Part shown: piece by piece, positions 1-7,508 of the stretch
Numbering within the stretch: the stretch's first letter is position 1
Layout: each line of letters starts with the position of its first letter
Assembly (NCBI RefSeq): GCF_900109665.1
Contig: NZ_FOAO01000025.1
Location: 1-64,000, forward strand
Length of the DNA: 64,000 bases
Reading direction: 5' to 3'
Origin: Blastococcus sp. DSM 46786
GTDB taxonomy: Bacteria; Actinomycetota; Actinomycetes; Mycobacteriales; Geodermatophilaceae
The notes under the pieces: model-generated
What the model saw: the letters and a program-made list of their open reading frames with translations, nothing else
What the model was told of the DNA's origin: nothing
Database searches by the model: none
Program-made: the position numbers and the translations under genes

Positions 1-285
1 GCCTCCCACACCCAACTGCGCCTGGCCCGCCACCTCGCAGCGGATCTGCGCCGGCCCTGGGAGAGACCCCTGCCTCCCGAGCGATTAACCCCCGCCCGGG
101 TCCGACGAGGGTTTCGCCACCTCCGCGTGAAGATCCCCCAGCCGGCCAGCGCGCCGAAACCCACCCGCCCGGGCCCGGGACGCCCTCCCGGTGCCAAAAA
201 CCGACAACGCGCCACCCGCCACGGCATCGGCAAGATCACCACACGGAACCATCCCGACACCCACAACCAACAGGTCAGGGGTTAA
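1..285 (+). CDS. Transposase, C-terminal fragment (NF041680-like)
   Basis: Frame 1 is open from the window edge to a TAA at 283-285 and encodes 94 residues with no start inside the window. The peptide contains LTPARVRRGFRHLR followed by RPGPGRPPGAKN. This matches, from memory, the C-terminal tail of the actinobacterial NF041680-type putative transposases. The basic, Pro/Gly-rich tail fits DNA binding. Whether the full gene is intact cannot be seen because the 5' part lies outside. It is an isolated insertion next to a convergent PAP2 gene. The family name rests on recognition of the tail motif only. Confidence 0.6.
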   Translation, partial: ASHTQLRLARHLAADLRRPWERPLPPERLTPARVRRGFRHLRVKIPQPASAPKPTRPGPGRPPGAKNRQRATRHGIGKITTRNHPDTHNQQVRG

Positions 286-294
286 ACGGCAAGC

Positions 295-1779
295 TCAGCG
301 CGCGGGCACCGCCTGCCGGGGGCGTGCCGTTGCCGGGTGGCGGAGCGCGCCGACCCCCGGCAGCAGGTACCGGGCGCAGACCAGGACCCACACCGTGCCC
401 AGGACCGCCCCGGCGAGGACGTCGGTCGGGTAGTGGGCCGCGGTGTAGATGCGGGACAGGGCCGCCGCCGGGACGACCAGGACGGGGACGGCGAGGACCG
501 CCCACCGCCACCGGCCCCGGGCCAGGGTGAGGACGAGCGCGGCCAGGGCGCCGTAGAGGGCGGCGGCCGCCGCGACGTGACCCGACGGCCAGCTCGCGGC
601 CGTGGGCAGGCCCGAGGTGAGGTCCGCGACCGTCGGCCGGGCGCGGTCGACGGTGCGCGAGACGACGAAGTAGATGCCGAGCTCACCGGCGACGGTGACC
701 AGCAGGAAGACCACCGGCCGCCAGCTCCCGGTGATCGCCAGGGCCAGCACCGCAAGGGTCAGCGGCAGCGCGATGACCATCGCGGTGCCCGAGAGCCGCT
801 CCACGGCGGCGGTGACGTCGGTGAGCGGCGGGGTGCGCGCCTCGACGAACGCGTCGACGACGGCCCGGTCGAAGCGGCCGAGCCCGGTGCCGCCCAGCAC
901 GCCGGTGACCAGCAGCCCCAGCGCGATCAGCACGACCGACAGCGCGGCGGCGGCGACCAGCAGCCGGGCCGCGGTGCGGCGCCCGTCGGGCAGGGCCGGC
1001 TGCCCGGTCGGGGCGGCGCGCGGCATGACCCGCGGCTCCACTTCGAGCGGGTCCAGCGGTTCGTCGGGGTGGTGGTGATCTTCGTGCTGCCAGGCCCGGA
1101 ACGCCGCCGTCGTCACGGCGAGGATCCCGGCGCCGAGGGCGTAGCCGGCGAGCACGTCGGTGACGAAGTGGACGCCGAGCGCCAGCCGGGTGAACCCGAC
1201 GGCCAGGGCGAGGAGCAGGGCCGCGGCGACCACCCAGGGCCGCAGCCCGCGGCGCACCGCCGGGAGCACCAGCAGCGCCAGCGTCCCGAAGGTGACCAGG
1301 GAGACGGTGGCGTGCCCGCTGGGGAAGCTCGCGTTCGACGGGAGCTCGGAGACCGGATCGGCCACCACCGGGCGGGCGCGGTCGACGAGCGCCTTGGTGA
1401 GCGGGACCAGCACGGGCAGCGAGAGGCCGGTGACGGCGGCGAACGCGGCCAGCCGCCGCTGCCCCCGGATCAGCAGGAACAGCGTGGTCAGCGTGAAGAC
1501 CAGGATCGCGGCGGGGTGCCCGCCCAGGTCGGTGACGGCTCGCAGGACGCGGACCGTCGTGGGGGAGTCCACCACCGCCGCGTTGAGCCCCGCCGCCACC
1601 TCGCCGTCCAGCGCGGCCAGCGGCGACCACTCCACCTGGACCAGCAGGAGGAGCAGCAGGAAGGGGACCGCCCCGGCGAGCAGGGCGACCAGGCCCAGGA
1701 CGGCCCGCAGCCCGAAGCGGCCCAGCCCGGTGGTGCTGCGGCCGCCCTGGACGTGTGTGTGCTCCTCGACCCGGCTCAT
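295..1779 (-). CDS. Tandem PAP2-family membrane phosphatase
   Basis: About 494 residues, predicted multi-pass membrane protein. It carries two complete PAP2 (phosphatidic acid phosphatase type 2) catalytic sets. The first has K-ALVDRARP, SFPSGH and HFVTDVLAG; the second has VDRARP, SWPSGH and SRIYTAAHYPTDVLAG. Such enzymes hydrolyse lipid phosphates such as phosphatidate or polyprenyl diphosphate at the membrane. Usual PAP2 proteins have one domain of about 200 residues, so this looks like an internal duplication or fusion. A GTG at 1812 is also possible, but the ATG at 1779 has the better upstream purine run (GGAACGGG). The first domain lacks an obvious SR before its last His, so it may be less active. 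Confidence 0.85.
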   Translation of the reverse strand: MSRVEEHTHVQGGRSTTGLGRFGLRAVLGLVALLAGAVPFLLLLLLVQVEWSPLAALDGEVAAGLNAAVVDSPTTVRVLRAVTDLGGHPAAILVFTLTTLFLLIRGQRRLAAFAAVTGLSLPVLVPLTKALVDRARPVVADPVSELPSNASFPSGHATVSLVTFGTLALLVLPAVRRGLRPWVVAAALLLALAVGFTRLALGVHFVTDVLAGYALGAGILAVTTAAFRAWQHEDHHHPDEPLDPLEVEPRVMPRAAPTGQPALPDGRRTAARLLVAAAALSVVLIALGLLVTGVLGGTGLGRFDRAVVDAFVEARTPPLTDVTAAVERLSGTAMVIALPLTLAVLALAITGSWRPVVFLLVTVAGELGIYFVVSRTVDRARPTVADLTSGLPTAASWPSGHVAAAAALYGALAALVLTLARGRWRWAVLAVPVLVVPAAALSRIYTAAHYPTDVLAGAVLGTVWVLVCARYLLPGVGALRHPATARPRQAVPAR

Positions 1780-1853
1780 GCCCGTTCCGGGTACCCGCGC
1801 GGCGGCGGGCACACCGGGCGGCAGCTGACGATCCGGTGACGGCTGCCCCGGGC

Positions 1854-2249
1854 TCAGCGGCCGGCCGCGTCGTCCGGCGTCACCGTGGCGATCCGGCGGA
1901 CGTCGGCGAGCAGGTGCTGCACCCGGGTGTCGCGCAGGCAGCCCCGGAGCTCGCGCCGGTCGAACTCGTCGAGCCCGGGCCGCACCCGGAAGGCGAACAC
2001 CCCCGCCTCGACCTGCCGGAAGGAGTCCTCCACCACGCCGGCGTTCACCAGCAGCCGGCAGGTGCTCACCAGCCCTCGGGTCATCTCCTCCCGCACGGAC
2101 GGGTCCTCCCGCACCTGCACCGCGATGACCACGTCGGTGTAGGACCCCTCCGGCTGCGGGATGTCGACGGTCATGAGTTCCGAGCGCAGCAGCAGGAGCC
2201 CGGCGACGACGACCGCGGCGCCGGCGACCCAGGCCAGCACCCGCCTCAC
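1854..2249 (-). CDS. Single-pass membrane-anchored hypothetical protein
   Basis: 131 residues starting with GTG at 2249, which overlaps the stop of the upstream gene by 4 bp (GTGA). An N-terminal hydrophobic segment (about residues 4-20) is followed by a soluble domain with alternating hydrophobic and charged residues and one conserved-looking Cys (STCRLL). It is the last gene of a three-gene operon with a second membrane protein and a PEP-synthase-like protein. I do not recognise the family. The extracytoplasmic placement of the domain is inferred from the N-terminal anchor. Confidence 0.7.
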   Translation of the reverse strand: MRRVLAWVAGAAVVVAGLLLLRSELMTVDIPQPEGSYTDVVIAVQVREDPSVREEMTRGLVSTCRLLVNAGVVEDSFRQVEAGVFAFRVRPGLDEFDRRELRGCLRDTRVQHLLADVRRIATVTPDDAAGR

Positions 2250-2797
2250 GGCGACGTCCCGGTGGCGGCCGGCCCGAGCAGCACCCGCAGCGCGGGGTCG
2301 TCCCCGAACTCCTCGTCGCCGGCGAGGAGCTCGGCCTCGGTGGGCACCAGCGAGGTCGCCGGGAAGGCGATCTCCTCCAACTCGGTGGCCACCTCCTGCT
2401 CCACCCCCTCCCGGGCAGAGCTGCCCGCGACCCGCTCGATCAGCCAGGCGATCCCGGAGACGACGAAGCCACCGCCGAGCAGCACCGGGATGAAGATGTG
2501 CGTCCGGTCGGGATCCGCGGGCCTGAGCCAGGGGAACGGCTTGCTCTCCACGGGTGCCGCGCGCAGCCGGTCCAGCGCTCCGGGCGGCCGCGGCGCCGCG
2601 GCGGTCGCCCGCACGGTGTCGCCCACCGCGTTGAGCCGGCGCACGACCAGGCCGGTGCACAGCCCCACCAGCGTGGCGAGGAAGAGGACGCCGACCAGCA
2701 GGGCGCGGTGCCACTCCCACCGGTAGATGTAGACGAACAGGTAGGCGCCGGATCCGAGGAGCGCGACGACCCCCACCAGCCAGCTCAGCTTCTTCAC
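2246..2797 (-). CDS. Hypothetical membrane protein of PEP-synthase-like operon
   Basis: 183 residues from GTG at 2797, overlapping the stop of the upstream gene by 4 bp. There are two closely spaced hydrophobic segments at the N-terminus (residues about 5-25 and 32-55), a loop with a Pro-rich stretch, a third hydrophobic segment near residue 105-120, and an acidic C-terminal tail. No enzymatic motif was recognised. The tight translational coupling on both sides suggests that all three products work together, possibly with the membrane pair tethering the PEP-utilising protein; that is inference. Confidence 0.7.
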   Translation of the reverse strand: MKKLSWLVGVVALLGSGAYLFVYIYRWEWHRALLVGVLFLATLVGLCTGLVVRRLNAVGDTVRATAAAPRPPGALDRLRAAPVESKPFPWLRPADPDRTHIFIPVLLGGGFVVSGIAWLIERVAGSSAREGVEQEVATELEEIAFPATSLVPTEAELLAGDEEFGDDPALRVLLGPAATGTSP

Positions 2798-4857
2798 GAG
2801 CCCTCCTCCTCCACGGTGCCGCTGTCCCCGTCGACCCGGACGGTGGTGCCGGGGGCGAACTCCTCCAGCGCTCCGGCGAGGCCCACGACCGTGGGCACCC
2901 CCGACTCGCGGGCGAGGATCGCCAGGTGCGCGAGCACGCTCCCGGTCTCGGCGACCAGGCCGGCCAGCCGCGGCAGCACCGGCGCCAGCGAGGGATCGAG
3001 GGTGCGCACCACCAGCACCGCTCCCTCGGGCGGGTCGTCCCCGTGGTGGACGGGCCCGGTGCCCGAACCCCCGCCGGCGCCGGTGCCGCCGGCCGCACCG
3101 GCGACCGGCACGGGGCGGGCGGTGTCGCTCATCCGGAACCGCGCGGGAAGCGGCTCACCGGGCTCCTCCTGCTCCGGCCGCAGCACCACGGCGGAGTCGT
3201 GGACGGCGGCGGCCAGGTCGGCCAGCCGCAACCCGCGGACCTCCTCCGGGCCGCCGAGCCGGCCGGTCGCGGTGAGCCGTTCGCCGAGGGCCCAGGCGGC
3301 CCGGGCGGTCACCTCCTGGAGCCACCGCACCCGCAGCCGCAGCGCCTCGCGCAGCAGCCCGGCGTCGGTCTCCTCGACCGGCGGGGCGCTGTCGGGCGGC
3401 TCGACGTCGGGCGGCAGCTGCGGGGTCCGGCAGATCTGCGGAGCGGCGAGCGCGAGCACGACCGGGTTGGCGGCGACGATCTCGGCGTCGGCCAGCCCGG
3501 CCTGCCGCGACCGCCCCAGCACGCGCAGCGCCGCGCTGACGCCGGTGAGCCGGGGGGCGTCGGGGTCGACGAGCATCCCCATGAGGACCTCGTGCGCGTG
3601 CACCGAGCGCAGCGCCGGGCCGACGCGGTGCAGCAGGGCGACCAGCTGCCGGTCGGTCAGCTCACCCAGCGGCGGTACGCCGCCGAGGGCGTGGTCGGTC
3701 GCCCCGATCACGTCCTGGGCGAGGGCCGGCAGGGCCGAGCGCAGCCGCCCCACCCGCCAGGAGACCCGCAGCCGCCGCAGCCGGGGGCGCGGGTCGAGCC
3801 GGTCGCGCAGCCGGGGGGCATCCGGCCGGGGCTCGAGCAGGTCGAGGTCGAGGGCGACCCAGCCGCCCAGGACGCTGGCCAGGGGGGAGTCGTCCACGGC
3901 GGTCCGGTCGGCGGTGCCGGCCAGCAGCAGGGCGTGCCGCAGCGCGTCGCGCAGCGGAGGGATCCACAGGTCGGCCTCCAGCGGCTGCAGGGGCTCGGGG
4001 AAGGTCTCTGCGACCGGGCCCGGCCCGAGCACCGGTCCGTGCGGACGGCCGCGCGCCTCCGCCGTGACCGGCCGGCTCTGCAGCAGCCGCAGGTGGTTGC
4101 CCTCGTCGAAGGCCCACTCCACGTCCTGGGGACCGCCGAACACCTGCGCGGTCCGGCGCGCCAGGTCGGCCAGCGCCCGCAGCTGCGCCTTCCGCAGCCG
4201 CACCCCGCCGTCGCCGCGGGTGACGTCCGTGCGGCGACCGGAGCGGTCGAGCTCGTAGCGGTCGCCGTCCACCTCTCCGCTCACCAGGCGGTCCGGCCCC
4301 CCGGTCACCGCGGCGACGACGAGGCGGTCCTCGCGTCCGGACACCGGGTCGATGCCGAAGAGCACGCCGCCGCTGCGGGCGTCGAGCAGGGGCTGGACCA
4401 GGACGGCCAGCGGCTCGCGGCCGGTGAGCGTGTCCGACCCGGTCGCGGCGGTCTCGCGGCTGGCCACGACCGTCGCGACGGCGCGCTCGAACGCCTCGGG
4501 GCCGCGCACCCCGACCACCGACTCGAACCGGCCGGCCATCGACGAGTCGCCGAGGTCCTCCACCGTCGAGCTGCTGCGCACCACCAGGGCGCGCCGTCCC
4601 TCCGCGGAGAGCTCCCGCCAGGCAGCGCGCACGTCGTCGGGCAGGGGCGAGCCGCCGGCGAGCTGCTCCACGGCCCCGGTCGTCACGACGAAGCCGGGCA
4701 CGATCGGCAGGCCGCCGCGGTGCGCCCGCGCGAGCGCGGCCGCCTTCGCCCCCGTGGCCCCGTTGTCGGTGGCCGCCTCGTCGTCGAGGCGCACCACGGC
4801 GGGGCCGTCGGCGACGGGCGGGCGGCCCGAGCTGTCGTCGGTCGAGGTGGCTGGCAT
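2794..4857 (-). CDS. PEP/pyruvate-binding, PEP-utilising mobile-domain protein
   Basis: 687 residues from ATG at 4857. Residues about 25-300 resemble the PPDK_N ATP-grasp domain of PEP synthase: GAKAAALARA near the start, VVRSSSTVEDLGDSSMAGRF, and a late QSRPVTAE that normally closes the domain. The C-terminus resembles the swivelling phosphohistidine domain, with TGSVLAHLAILARESGVP containing the acceptor-type His. The family moves phosphate between ATP, a His on the mobile domain and pyruvate or another substrate (for example rifampin phosphotransferase). The full C-terminal PEP-binding barrel of PPDK is absent, so it is not a standard PEP synthase. It is first in an operon with two membrane proteins. 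The substrate is unknown. Confidence 0.8.
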   Translation of the reverse strand: MPATSTDDSSGRPPVADGPAVVRLDDEAATDNGATGAKAAALARAHRGGLPIVPGFVVTTGAVEQLAGGSPLPDDVRAAWRELSAEGRRALVVRSSSTVEDLGDSSMAGRFESVVGVRGPEAFERAVATVVASRETAATGSDTLTGREPLAVLVQPLLDARSGGVLFGIDPVSGREDRLVVAAVTGGPDRLVSGEVDGDRYELDRSGRRTDVTRGDGGVRLRKAQLRALADLARRTAQVFGGPQDVEWAFDEGNHLRLLQSRPVTAEARGRPHGPVLGPGPVAETFPEPLQPLEADLWIPPLRDALRHALLLAGTADRTAVDDSPLASVLGGWVALDLDLLEPRPDAPRLRDRLDPRPRLRRLRVSWRVGRLRSALPALAQDVIGATDHALGGVPPLGELTDRQLVALLHRVGPALRSVHAHEVLMGMLVDPDAPRLTGVSAALRVLGRSRQAGLADAEIVAANPVVLALAAPQICRTPQLPPDVEPPDSAPPVEETDAGLLREALRLRVRWLQEVTARAAWALGERLTATGRLGGPEEVRGLRLADLAAAVHDSAVVLRPEQEEPGEPLPARFRMSDTARPVPVAGAAGGTGAGGGSGTGPVHHGDDPPEGAVLVVRTLDPSLAPVLPRLAGLVAETGSVLAHLAILARESGVPTVVGLAGALEEFAPGTTVRVDGDSGTVEEEGS

Positions 4858-5011
4858 GCCGGGTGGGTTGCCACCGGCGGCGCCGGTAACCGCAACCGGC
4901 CCCCGACCGGCGGTTCCGTCGGGAAAACGTAACGGGGCTCGATCGTGCGCGGCGGGGTAGGGGGAGGCCCGTGGACCTCCTCCTCGCCCGCTGCCCGGGA
5001 CCCGGTGCCGG

Positions 5012-5815
5012 GTGACCGGGATCCGCGACCACGAGCTCGCCCGTGGCGTCGGGCGGGCGTTCGGCGGGGCGCTGCTGTTCGCGCTGCCGCTGATGATGAC
5101 CATGGAGCTGTGGCGCCTGGCGCACACCGTCGAGCGGTACCGGCTGGCGCTGCTGGTGGTCACCACGGTCGCCCTGGTCATCGGCCTCTCCCGCTACTTC
5201 GGCGCCGGTCCCGGCGGCGTGGGGGTCGGGGGATACCTCGCCGACGCCGGTGTCGCCCTGCTCGTCGCCGCCGTCGCCACGGCACTGGTGATGGGTGTGC
5301 TCGGCGTCGTCGACCCGATCCGCGGCTGGGAGGACGCGCTGTCGGTGACCGCGATCGAGACCCTCCCCGCGGCGGTCGGTGCCTCCTACGCCCGCAGCCA
5401 GCTGGGGACGGGTAGCCGGCGCCGGTCCCCGGGCCGGTACGGGCACGAGGTCTTCCTCATGGTCGCCGGTGCCGTCGTCTTCGCCGCCAACATCGCCCCC
5501 ACCGAGGAGGTGGTCCTGCTGGCCGCGAAGATGAGCACGGTGGGCACCGGGCTGCTCGTCGTGCTGAGCCTGGTCGTGATGCACGGCTTCGTGTACACCG
5601 TCGGCTTCCGGGGGCAGGAACGGTCCACCGGGTTCGTCGGGTCGTTCCTGACGCTGACCGTGGTGGGGTACGCCGCGGCGTTCCTGGTCTCGGCCTACGT
5701 GCTGTGGACCTTCGGCCGGTTCGACGGCACCGGGGCCGCGGTGGTGGTCGGCCAGACCGTCGTGCTGGGCTTCCCGGCCAGCGTCGGAGCCGCGGCGGCG
5801 CGGCTCATCCTGTGA
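5012..5815 (+). CDS. TIGR02587 family integral membrane protein
   Basis: 267 residues from GTG at 5012. It has roughly seven hydrophobic segments (examples: GALLFALPLMMTMELW, LALLVVTTVALVIGL, LLVVLSLVVMHGF), so it should sit in the cytoplasmic membrane. The composition and the paired downstream gene match the TIGR02587 family, whose members lie next to TIGR02588 genes. The function of this pair is not established. It is divergent from the PEP-synthase-like operon and is followed 11 bp later by the TIGR02588 gene. A Glu-Glu pair inside a membrane segment (APTEEVVLL) is notable. Confidence 0.75.
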   Translation: MTGIRDHELARGVGRAFGGALLFALPLMMTMELWRLAHTVERYRLALLVVTTVALVIGLSRYFGAGPGGVGVGGYLADAGVALLVAAVATALVMGVLGVVDPIRGWEDALSVTAIETLPAAVGASYARSQLGTGSRRRSPGRYGHEVFLMVAGAVVFAANIAPTEEVVLLAAKMSTVGTGLLVVLSLVVMHGFVYTVGFRGQERSTGFVGSFLTLTVVGYAAAFLVSAYVLWTFGRFDGTGAAVVVGQTVVLGFPASVGAAAARLIL

Positions 5816-5826
5816 GGGAGGGCCCG

Positions 5827-6234
5827 GTGGACGAATCCGAGGAGCAGACGGCGCGGCCGGAGCGGACGACGGCGGGGGAGTACGCCCTGGGCGCCCTGGG
5901 CGGGCTGCTGGTCCTCGTCCTGCTCGGTTTCCTCGTCCAGCAGGTGGTCACCGGACGGGGGTCCGCCCCTGAGCTCGCGGTGACGGTGACGGCGGTCGAG
6001 CCGCGCGGGGACGGCTGGGCGGTCGCCTTCCGGGTGGAGAACAGCGGGGGCCGGACGGCGGAGCAGCTGGAGGTCTCGGGCTCCCTGACCCGGGGCGGCC
6101 GCGAGGTGGAGCAGGCGTCGGCCACGATCGCCTACGTGCCGCCGGACAGCCGGCGCAGCGGTGCCCTGCTGTTCTCCGAGGACCCCCGTGACGGCCGGCT
6201 CGAGGTCCGGCCGGCGGGCTACGCGTCACCGTGA
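5827..6234 (+). CDS. TIGR02588 family protein, single membrane anchor
   Basis: 135 residues from GTG at 5827, preceded by a GAGGGAGG ribosome binding site. A short acidic N-terminus is followed by one hydrophobic segment (residues about 17-40, LGGLLVLVLLGFLVQQV) and an extracytoplasmic beta-rich domain. The organisation fits TIGR02588, partner of the upstream TIGR02587 membrane protein. An operon is clear from the 11-bp spacing. The biochemical role is unknown. Confidence 0.75.
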   Translation: MDESEEQTARPERTTAGEYALGALGGLLVLVLLGFLVQQVVTGRGSAPELAVTVTAVEPRGDGWAVAFRVENSGGRTAEQLEVSGSLTRGGREVEQASATIAYVPPDSRRSGALLFSEDPRDGRLEVRPAGYASP

Positions 6235-6242
6235 CCTCGGCT

Positions 6243-6287
6243 GCCGGGTCGCCGTCGCGGCCGCTGCCGGCACGACGACGACCCGGC
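6243..6287. terminator. Bidirectional hairpin between convergent genes
   Basis: Arms GCCGGGTCGCCGTCG (6243-6257) and CGACGACGACCCGGC (6273-6287) pair at 14 of 15 positions around a 15-nt loop. The hairpin lies between the stop of the TIGR02588 gene (6234) and the stop of the amidase gene (6293). There is no T tract, as is common for actinobacterial terminators. Confidence 0.6.
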
Positions 6288-6292
6288 GACCC

Positions 6293-7318
6293 TCAGCGCT
6301 GGGCGAGGTAGGCCGCGGCGGTCTGCCGCAGCCGGTCGTGGACGCCGTCGGCGGCGACGACGCCCTCGCGGCCCAGGTAGGCCTTCGCCAGCTTGGCCAC
6401 CATCGTGTAGTTGGTGTCCACGACGTTCCCGGCCGGCGCCAGGCCGGCCTGGCTGACCAGCTGGTAGGCGTCGAGGGTGTCCCAGCCGGTGAGCTCGGCG
6501 GCCCAGGTGACCAGGTCGTGCTGGCTCACCCGGTAGGCATCCTCCAGCGGCCGGACCGAACCGGTCGACATGAGGAAGTCGTCGGTCTCCAGCCGCGGCC
6601 AGGCCGGTCCGCCACCCGTGACCAGGTCGACGACGACGACGGTGCGCATCGCCGCCTCGACGGCGGTACCGCACACCTCGCCCTCGCCCTGGCGGCAGTG
6701 CCCGTCACCGATCGACAGCTGACCGCCGGGGACGTTGACGCCGAAGTAGGCCGTCACCCCCGCCCGCATCTCCGGGGTGTCCATGTTCCCGCCGTGCGCG
6801 CCCGGCGTGATGGTCGCGAACGCCTCCCCACCGGCGGGCGCCACCCCCACGGTGCCGTGCATCGGGTCGAGCGGGAGCTCCACCTCCGGCCCACCGCGGC
6901 GCGGGCGGAACAGGCAGGTGCCCCGCTCGCGGTCGACCTCGTACACCCACACGACCTCCTCCAGGGGGTCGTGCAGCATCGCCGTGCTGTGCGTCGCCGT
7001 CAGCGCCCCGAAGTGCGGGAACGTCGTGGAGACGGCCCAGTCGCGGGCCGGTGCGATCTCCACGAGGTGGACGGCGAGGGTGTCGCCGGGCTCGGCGCCC
7101 TCCACGTGGATGGGCCCGGTCACCGGGTTGAGTCGCGAGAAGTCGCAGACCCGGCTGGGCAGGTCGTCGGTGCTGGTCACCCGGCCGCCGAAGCAGTCCT
7201 CGGTGGTGAGCTCGACGACGGTGCCCGGCTGCACCCGCACCAGCGGCTCGGGTGCGCCGCCGAAGACGTACCGGTACCGGTCGGGGGTCGGGGTGAGCGA
7301 GACGACGTCGAGCGTCAC
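6293..7318 (-). CDS. Acetamidase/formamidase family protein
   Basis: 341 residues from GTG at 7318, with AGAGGAGA five bases upstream deciding the start. The sequence matches the FmdA_AmdA fold family: VELTTEDCFGG near the N-terminus, NPVTGPIHVEGAEPGDTLAVHLVEI, and PGAHGGNMDTPEMRAG followed by GDGHCRQGEGE. Members hydrolyse formamide or acetamide to ammonia and the acid in the cytoplasm, so a role in nitrogen supply is likely. It is monocistronic as far as can be seen, convergent with the membrane pair. The exact amide substrate cannot be told from sequence. Confidence 0.9.
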   Translation of the reverse strand: MTLDVVSLTPTPDRYRYVFGGAPEPLVRVQPGTVVELTTEDCFGGRVTSTDDLPSRVCDFSRLNPVTGPIHVEGAEPGDTLAVHLVEIAPARDWAVSTTFPHFGALTATHSTAMLHDPLEEVVWVYEVDRERGTCLFRPRRGGPEVELPLDPMHGTVGVAPAGGEAFATITPGAHGGNMDTPEMRAGVTAYFGVNVPGGQLSIGDGHCRQGEGEVCGTAVEAAMRTVVVVDLVTGGGPAWPRLETDDFLMSTGSVRPLEDAYRVSQHDLVTWAAELTGWDTLDAYQLVSQAGLAPAGNVVDTNYTMVAKLAKAYLGREGVVAADGVHDRLRQTAAAYLAQR

Positions 7319-7508
7319 AGGATCTCCTCTGCGGCGGGCTCCGGCCCTCGGCCGGCGGGGACGTGCACCAGGATGGTGGACGGCCGCCGGGCGCTCCGCG
7401 AGCCGGCGGCCCCCGACCGCTGACCGGCGCACCCCTGCGGGGGAACCGGGGTCCGCGCGCACGTGCGGGCGTGCGAGGGTTCCCGGGAGACCCGATGGAG
7501 GAGTTGGC

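Noticed and set aside
337..1839. 500-codon plus-strand ORF
   Set aside because: It is antisense to the PAP2 gene, with Arg/Gly/Gln-rich composition typical of GC-rich shadow frames.
1854..3098. Long 414-codon frame read as one gene
   Set aside because: It runs out of frame through two genes with clear motifs and GTGA overlaps; only its 3' part (1854-2249) is coding.
4858..5181. N-terminal extension of the PEP-synthase-like ORF to 5181
   Set aside because: The extension overlaps the start of the TIGR02587 gene and has low-complexity sequence; the ATG at 4857 gives the family-like N-terminus.
7319..7508. Possible cobalamin riboswitch ahead of the bluB-cobT operon
   Set aside because: No B12-box (GCCACTG-like) or conserved core is present; the hairpins there are generic GC-rich structure.
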